The notes under the pieces were generated by a model. That model did no database searches. It was given only the letters and a program-made list of their open reading frames with translations, and was not told where the DNA came from. Positions 36,752 through 40,909 of a stretch of DNA of 40,909 bases are shown piece after piece (the first letter of the stretch is position 1; each line of letters starts with the position of its first letter). The position numbers were made by a program, and so were the translations under genes. This stretch comes from Phycisphaerales bacterium (lineage in GTDB: Bacteria > Planctomycetota > Phycisphaerae > Phycisphaerales > UBA1924), in assembly GCA_947459215.1 (NCBI GenBank), contig CANHCQ010000029.1, forward strand, positions 1 to 40,909, written 5' to 3'.

Positions 36752-37807
36752 TTACTGATCCTTCGGCGGCGGGGGGCGGTTGCCGCGGCGGCCTTCGGGC
36801 GGGCCCGGGGGGATCTCGCCCTTCTCGATCGCCTGATCACGCAGTTTGCGGAAGAGGTCGCGGCGTTCCTCGGGCGTCATTGATTCGAGCTCGGCCTTCT
36901 GCTCGGGCGTGAGCTTCTCGAGCATCTTCTCCATGCCCGGGCCGCCACGACCGGGGCCGCCGGGGCCGCGGCGCTCGCCCATCTTCGCGCGGAACTGTTT
37001 GATGGCCTCGGCCTTCTCTTCGGGCGTCATGCCTTCGAGCTTTTCCTTGAGCTGGGGCGGGAGGTTGTCGGGGTTGAACTGGCGACCTTCGGGGCCGCCC
37101 TTGCCTTGAGGTCCACCCTTGCCGCCCTTGCCACCCTTGCCACCCTTCTCGATCTGGCGCTTGGCGTACTCGCGGGCGGGGCCTTCGAGGCGGCGCTCGG
37201 CCATGTCCTTCTTGATCTCTTCGAGGCGGGCCTGCACCAGCGGCTTCTGGGCGTCGGTCAGGACGTTGAAGACCGCGGCCTGGGCGTCCTCGGGCTTGGG
37301 GGCCTGGGCCATCAGTTCTTCGAACTGCTGGCGCTTTTGGCCATCGGGCTTGGGACCGGCGGGGCGATCTTCGGGGCCGCCAGCCTGGCGGCGTTCGCCA
37401 TCGGGGCGTGGGCCCTGGCTGTCGCCACGGCGGGGACGGATGGCCTCGAACTCGGCCTTGTGTTCTTCGTGGAACTTCTGCATGGAGGCGCGGAAGTCGT
37501 CCATGATGGCGCGGATCTTCTGGTCCTGCTCGGGGGTGAGGCGGACGGCCTCGTCGACCTTGTCGCCGCGGACGGCGTCGAGGGCGCGGACGAAGGCCTG
37601 CGGCGGCATGCGGTTGGCCATGCGGCCCTGCATGTTGCCTTCATCACCGAAGTGGCGACGCATGCCGGGCACGCCGCCGTCGCGGACGGCGGGGCCGCGG
37701 AGCGCGGGCTCGCGGTCTGTGTTGGTGTTGGCGGGCGGTTCGGCGAGGGCGGTGCCGCTGAGAACGATGAGGGCCGCGGCGGTGAGAATCTTGTTGAGAC
37801 GGATCAT
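36752..37807 (-). CDS. Exported helical LTPEQ-repeat protein (Spy/CpxP-like)
   Basis: 351 residues. Signal peptide (MIRLNKILTAAALIVLSGTA, cleavage near ALA-EP). The mature part is very polar and helical with repeated LTPEQ/MTPEE motifs (90-94, 260-264, 299-303, 310-314), each starting a charged helix, as in Spy/CpxP-like periplasmic proteins that bind misfolded protein or metals. Between them are low-complexity linkers: GPRPDGERRQAGGPEDRP (132-149) and KGGKGGKGGKGGPQGKGG (221-238), the latter encoded by short tandem repeats. The end is Pro/Arg-rich. ATG 37807 follows GGAGT. It stands alone, with its own terminator. A periplasmic stress or mineral-binding role is plausible but unproven. Confidence 0.78.
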   Translation of the reverse strand: MIRLNKILTAAALIVLSGTALAEPPANTNTDREPALRGPAVRDGGVPGMRRHFGDEGNMQGRMANRMPPQAFVRALDAVRGDKVDEAVRLTPEQDQKIRAIMDDFRASMQKFHEEHKAEFEAIRPRRGDSQGPRPDGERRQAGGPEDRPAGPKPDGQKRQQFEELMAQAPKPEDAQAAVFNVLTDAQKPLVQARLEEIKKDMAERRLEGPAREYAKRQIEKGGKGGKGGKGGPQGKGGPEGRQFNPDNLPPQLKEKLEGMTPEEKAEAIKQFRAKMGERRGPGGPGRGGPGMEKMLEKLTPEQKAELESMTPEERRDLFRKLRDQAIEKGEIPPGPPEGRRGNRPPPPKDQ

Positions 37808-38069
37808 GTTGAATACTCCATTCCCGCGAGGGACTTGATTGCAGTTCCACACCGCTAGAGGAACGGCAGACGGGGGCGGGTATTGCAGGGCGGGACGTGA
37901 TTTCGTGCTGGGTTGGGAGTGGGTTGGGAGGGGTTTGGGGCCGGAAAACGGGGCGTGCGGCGTGGATTGAGCGTGGTGGTCTGTTTATGTGGTGTGGGCC
38001 ATGTGGCGATGGACGCCGAGGCCGACGCGGAAGACTCGGACGCTGCGGCGCGGTCTGCGCGGCAATCGA

Positions 38070-38342
38070 ATGCGACTGTTGCAGATCATCCGAGGCTTGC
38101 TCGCGGACTCGTCGGCCTCGGCGTCTTTGACGCGTGTGTGCGGATCGATCGCTTTCGCTGCGTTGGTCGCCGGTTGCGCACGGGGCGAGGACGCCCCGGC
38201 TCGCTGTTGTGCGGAGCGAGGCATGGGACTGGGACCGACTCGCGCGGTGCCACGAGTCCGCGGCGGCTCGGGGCCGCGCGACTGGTGTGGTTTCGGTGTT
38301 GCTTCGGGCGGCATCAGTCGCGCCGCAGAGCCGGCGGACTGA
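38070..38342 (+). pseudogene. Possible lipoprotein gene cut by palindromic repeat copy C
   Basis: An ATG at 38070 opens a frame with a signal-like start and lipobox: RVCGSIAFAALVAGCARGED (about residues 23-42). After about residue 58 the frame runs into palindromic repeat copy C and ends at its far arm (TGA 38340-38342), so the 3' part is repeat-encoded. This may be a lipoprotein gene disrupted by repeat insertion. No strong ribosome site is seen and the codon pattern is only fair, so it may be chance. Apart from this, 37808-38245 holds nothing I can support. Confidence 0.25.
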
Positions 38343-38349
38343 TGGCACC
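38246..38349. repeat. Palindromic dispersed repeat, copy C
   Basis: GGTGCCACGAGTCCGCGGC through GCGCGACTGGTG is the left arm, and CATCAGTCGCGCCGCAGAGC through GGACTGATGGCACC the right. Relative to copy A it is inverted: its right arm, read on minus, matches the left arm of copy A almost base for base. The centre differs from A and B. It lies at the 3' end of the carotenoid desaturase gene, 25 bases past its stop. Confidence 0.8.
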
Positions 38350-38374
38350 TGATCGCGACTGCTCGCACCGCTGC

Positions 38375-40102
38375 TCAGACGTTTGCCATTGCTGGTTCGT
38401 GCGACTGAGAGCGCGGGCCGGCAGTCTGGGAATTGGTGGGAGGCGTGGTGGGGGAGGTCGGATTCGACGGCGAGTCGCCGGCGTAGCGCAGGCCGCTGGC
38501 CTCGCAGAGCAGGCGCGACGAAATCTGGGCGGAGAGGAAGATGGTGGGCAGGCCGCTGCCGGGGTGGGTACCGCCGCCGACGAGGTAGACGTTCTCGGCG
38601 AACGGGAGCTTGTTCTGCGGGCGCTTGTGGAGCATCTGGCCGAGGTTGTGCGCGAGGTTGAACGTCGCGCCGAAGTTGATGTTCATGCCCTCCCAGGTCT
38701 TGGGGGTGTAGACGACTTCGGTGCGGATGCGCTGGCGGAAGTTCTTGCCCAGGTGCTTCTCGCCGAGGAGTTGATCGAGGCGGTTGAGCGTGAGCTCGCG
38801 GTACTTGGCCTTTTCCTGCTCCCAGTTCACGCCCTGCTCGTCGGAGTGCTTGAGGTTCGTGATGGGCACGAGGACGTAGAGCGCGCTGTGGCCGGGCGGC
38901 GCGAGCGTTGGATCGAGCGCGCTGGGGTTGCAGACGTACACGCTGGGGTTCTGCGGCAGTTCACCGGTGGTCGTGATCTGCTTCAGGTTGTTCTCGTAGT
39001 CGTCGGCGATGCAGATCGTGTGGTGGGGCAGGTCCACCTTGCCCTCAATACCAAGGTAGAGCATGAACGTGGAGCACGAGTAGCGGCGGGAGTCGAGCGT
39101 CTTGTCGCTGTAGGTGCGGCCGGAGTTGGCGCGGACGCTGTCGGGGATGAGGTTCTTGAGCGCCCACGCCGCGTCGGCGTTCATGACGACGTGATCGAAG
39201 CGGTGCAGGCGGCGGGCGCTGTCGCCCTCGATGTAGATGCCGGTGGCTTTCTGGCCTTCGAACTCGACCTTCTCGACAGGCGACGAGGTACGGATCTCGA
39301 CGCCGAGTTCGGTCGCGACGTCGGCGAGGCCTTGCATCAGCGCGTTGCAGCCGCCGATGGGATGCCAGATGCCGTATTCGTATTCGATGAACGGCAGGAT
39401 GGTGAAGAGGCTGGGGCACTCGTAGGGGCTCATGCCCAGGTACTTGCTCTGGAAGCAGACGGCGAGCTTGACGTGCGGGTCCTTGAAGTACTTGCCGAGG
39501 AGCTGGTGCACCGACAGATGCGGCTGGAGCACGGGCGCGACCTTGAGCGTGTCGAGCCAGGTGTTCTTGGCGAAGAGGTCCAGCGGCGTGCGCATCGGGT
39601 TGCGGAGGATGCTCTCGCTGTGGCGGAGCTTGTAGCGGTTGTCGGCGATGAACTTGGGGAACGCTTGGCCGTCGGGGCCGTGGACGGCGCCCAAACGCTT
39701 GGACATCTCGGCGATGTCCTGCGTGGTATCGAGCTGCAGGGGCTCGCGGCCGGGGCGGCCGATGAGCAGGCGGTACATCGGGTCGAGGCGCTCGAGCTTG
39801 ACGTAGTCGGCCATGCGCCGTCCGGCGGCGGCGAAGATCTCTTCGAGCACGTAGGGCATCATGAAGAACGTCGGGCCGGTGTCGAAGTGGTACGCGTCGC
39901 CGGTGGAGGACGTGCTGGTGATGCGGGCGGTGCGGCCGCCGATGACGGGCTGGGACTCGAAGACGGTGACCTTGGCACCGCTGGCGGCGAGGAGCACGGC
40001 GGAGGCGAGGCCGCCGGGGCCGGAGCCGACGATGGCGACGGTGGGGGCGACCTTGGGGGCGGCGGTGGGAGTGCGGGGCGAAGAGGTGGGCAAGTGGGGC
40101 AT
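38375..40102 (-). CDS. CrtI-type phytoene desaturase family protein
   Basis: 575 residues. N-terminal FAD motif VAIVGSGPGGLASAVLLAASG (about 22-42) after a 20-residue Pro/Thr-rich lead, then FESQPVIGGRTA and DTGPTFFMMPYVLEE, typical of bacterial carotenoid desaturases and isomerases of the CrtI/CrtN group. The C-terminal signature VYLVGGGTHPGSGLPTIFLS, then AQISSRLL, is complete. A 35-residue Ser/Pro/Thr tail follows. The substrate (phytoene, diapophytoene or a cis-trans isomer) is not resolved by sequence. No phytoene synthase gene is adjacent, although in many bacteria crtB is next to crtI. A very long open frame on the opposite strand is a codon-bias shadow. Confidence 0.92.
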   Translation of the reverse strand: MPHLPTSSPRTPTAAPKVAPTVAIVGSGPGGLASAVLLAASGAKVTVFESQPVIGGRTARITSTSSTGDAYHFDTGPTFFMMPYVLEEIFAAAGRRMADYVKLERLDPMYRLLIGRPGREPLQLDTTQDIAEMSKRLGAVHGPDGQAFPKFIADNRYKLRHSESILRNPMRTPLDLFAKNTWLDTLKVAPVLQPHLSVHQLLGKYFKDPHVKLAVCFQSKYLGMSPYECPSLFTILPFIEYEYGIWHPIGGCNALMQGLADVATELGVEIRTSSPVEKVEFEGQKATGIYIEGDSARRLHRFDHVVMNADAAWALKNLIPDSVRANSGRTYSDKTLDSRRYSCSTFMLYLGIEGKVDLPHHTICIADDYENNLKQITTTGELPQNPSVYVCNPSALDPTLAPPGHSALYVLVPITNLKHSDEQGVNWEQEKAKYRELTLNRLDQLLGEKHLGKNFRQRIRTEVVYTPKTWEGMNINFGATFNLAHNLGQMLHKRPQNKLPFAENVYLVGGGTHPGSGLPTIFLSAQISSRLLCEASGLRYAGDSPSNPTSPTTPPTNSQTAGPRSQSHEPAMANV

Positions 40103-40178
40103 CCGTTGGCGTTCGCGTCGCGGTTCCGAATGGATGCCGCGGCGGGCGGGGAAGGGTACGGCGATCGAGGGGCTTTTG

Positions 40179-40338
40179 CGCCTCCCCGCCCTGCGGAGCT
40201 GGGAGGGGTAGGCGAGCGCAGCGAGACCGGGGAGGGGTGAATCGCGTTCGGATGTTTTTTGCGATCAGGTACCCGCAGTCCCCTCACCTGACTTGATGCT
40301 TTGCATCAAGTCGTCCTCTCCCCGCAAGCGGGGAGAGG
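40179..40338 (+). repeat. Direct repeat flanking the DUF559 gene, copy 1
   Basis: About 160 bases: CTCCCCGCCCTGCGGAGCTG, GGAGGGGTAGGCGAGCGCAG, CGAGACCGGGGAGGGGTGAA, TCGCGTTCGGATGTTTTTTG, CGATCAGGTACCCGCAGTCC and a double-hairpin end (CTTGATGCTTTGCATCAAG and CCTCTCCCCGCAAGCGGGGA). From GCGAGCGCAG onward (about 120 bases) it is identical to copy 2 at 40753. It starts about 75 bases upstream of the CrtI start and ends 37 bases before the DUF559 gene. Confidence 0.9.
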
Positions 40339-40374
40339 AGGCGCGCGGTGGGCGTTCTTTGTTATGCTTGGTTC

Positions 40375-40743
40375 ATGCGGTTTCGAGCACGCGATGAGCG
40401 CGGTTCGGAGAAGGCACGGGTGGGGGCTCGGGCGTTGCGGCAAGAGTTGACGCCGCCGGAGCTCGCCCTCTGGAAGTCAATTCGTGATCGGCGCGCGGCG
40501 GTGATGAAGTTCCGACGCCAGCATCCGATCGGGCCGTACTTCGCGGATTTCTATTGTGCGGCTGCGAATTTGGTTGTTGAGATCGATGGGCGGCTGCACG
40601 ATGTGGAGCATGATGCTCAGCGCGATGCGTACATGGCGGAACGAGGTATTGAGGTGTTGCGAGTGCGGGCGGTGGATGTGCGCGATCGCAAGGGGGATGT
40701 GGTGATGCTGATCGTGGCGACGGCGGAGCGTCGGATGAAGTAG
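40375..40743 (+). CDS. DUF559 endonuclease-like protein
   Basis: 122 residues. RALRQELTPPELALWKSIRD, then FRRQHPIGPYFADFYC, VVEIDGRLHD, DAQRDAYMAERGIEVLRVRA and a C-terminal Asp/Val-rich strand match the DUF559 family, a PD-(D/E)xK-like nuclease fold related to Vsr repair endonucleases (candidate active residues: Asp in ADFYC, Glu and Asp in VVEIDG). The protein is soluble and small, with no partner domain. ATG 40375 is used; the frame is open a little further upstream. It is bracketed by two near-identical direct repeats of about 157 bases, so it looks like a mobile or duplicated cassette. Its biochemical role is unproven. Confidence 0.88.
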   Translation: MRFRARDERGSEKARVGARALRQELTPPELALWKSIRDRRAAVMKFRRQHPIGPYFADFYCAAANLVVEIDGRLHDVEHDAQRDAYMAERGIEVLRVRAVDVRDRKGDVVMLIVATAERRMK

Positions 40744-40752
40744 CTTGCGGGT

Positions 40753-40909
40753 GCGCCTTCCCGCCCTGCGGAGCGGGGAGGGGTGGGCGAGCGCAGCGAG
40801 ACCGGGGAGGGGTGAATCGCGTTCGGATGTTTTTTGCGATCAGGTACCCGCAGTCCCCTCACCTGACTTGATGCTTTGCATCAAGTCGTCCTCTCCCCGC
40901 AAGCGGGGA
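40753..40909 (+). repeat. Direct repeat flanking the DUF559 gene, copy 2 (runs off the window)
   Basis: Begins GCGCCTTCCCGCCCTGCGGA ten bases after the DUF559 stop and continues to the last base of the window. Against copy 1 there are three base differences in the first 35 bases and none in the following 120. The hairpin CTCTCCCCGCAAGCGGGGA is cut by the window end. Confidence 0.9.

Noticed and set aside
37913..40240. A 775-codon open frame opposite the CrtI-type gene
   Set aside because: Its composition (Val/Ala/Gly/Glu/Asp/Arg repeats) is that of an antisense shadow; the CrtI protein on the other strand has complete motifs.
40200..40290. Short frames inside the direct repeats (RGLRVPDRKKHPNAIHPSP type)
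   Set aside because: They are encoded by both copies of the non-coding repeat and appear only because the repeat lacks stops; not genes.

Overview
The window is chromosomal DNA of high G+C content. It most likely comes from the Planctomycetota, probably class Phycisphaerae. I infer this from the protein set: two exported proteins end in paired EF-hand (dockerin-like) repeats with the NELxCP ending seen in that class, three end in a planctomycete-style PEP-CTERM tail (PxPG, hydrophobic helix, RRRR), one is a prepilin-like protein with a GFTIIELIV signal, and one is a DUF6677-like protein. No rRNA, tRNA, CRISPR array, transposase or phage gene was recognised.

Region by region. 1-4.2 kb: a strongly acidic small protein with its own terminator, two small membrane proteins, an orphan membrane sensor histidine kinase, and tRNA adenosine deaminase (tadA). 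4.2-8.8 kb: accessory DNA with a dispersed hairpin repeat, a decayed copy of the 3' end of the nearby FAD oxidoreductase gene, a PEP-CTERM protein with a possible leader ORF, the intact FAD oxidoreductase, a dockerin-tailed protein, and the first copy of a palindromic repeat. 8.8-17.3 kb (all minus strand): a class IV aminotransferase; a tight four-gene cluster (prepilin-like, 12-cysteine exported protein, membrane-anchored exported protein, MauE/DoxX-like redox membrane protein); another exported protein; a Tat-exported metallophosphoesterase; two PEP-CTERM proteins. 17.6-25.2 kb: Fic protein, ClpB, a YjfB-like protein, a small lipoprotein, a HARE-like DNA-binding protein, ParB without ParA, and an ABC ATPase without permeases.

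25.3-28.3 kb: a second dockerin-tailed protein, then a Na/Pi-cotransporter-like protein with a PhoU-like tail, preceded by a very G-rich leader. 28.3-34.4 kb: polysaccharide genes, namely GDP-L-fucose synthase, UDP-glucose dehydrogenase and two GT4 glycosyltransferases, with an unrelated zinc-ribbon membrane protein between them. 34.4-40.1 kb: a lipoprotein double rhodanese, TsaE with a degenerate YacG-like C-terminal domain, an exported LTPEQ-repeat protein, and a CrtI-type carotenoid desaturase/isomerase. 40.2 kb to the end: a DUF559 endonuclease-like gene bracketed by two nearly identical direct repeats of about 157 bp; a third, inverted and diverged part-copy lies at 4.2 kb.

The most promising candidates for something undescribed are the MauE-like/12-cysteine/prepilin cluster (9.8-12.5 kb), the TsaE-YacG fusion that has lost three of four zinc cysteines, the repeat-bracketed DUF559 cassette, and the palindromic repeat family (8.6, 35.5 and 38.2 kb). 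All family names come from reading motifs by eye; no database search was possible.
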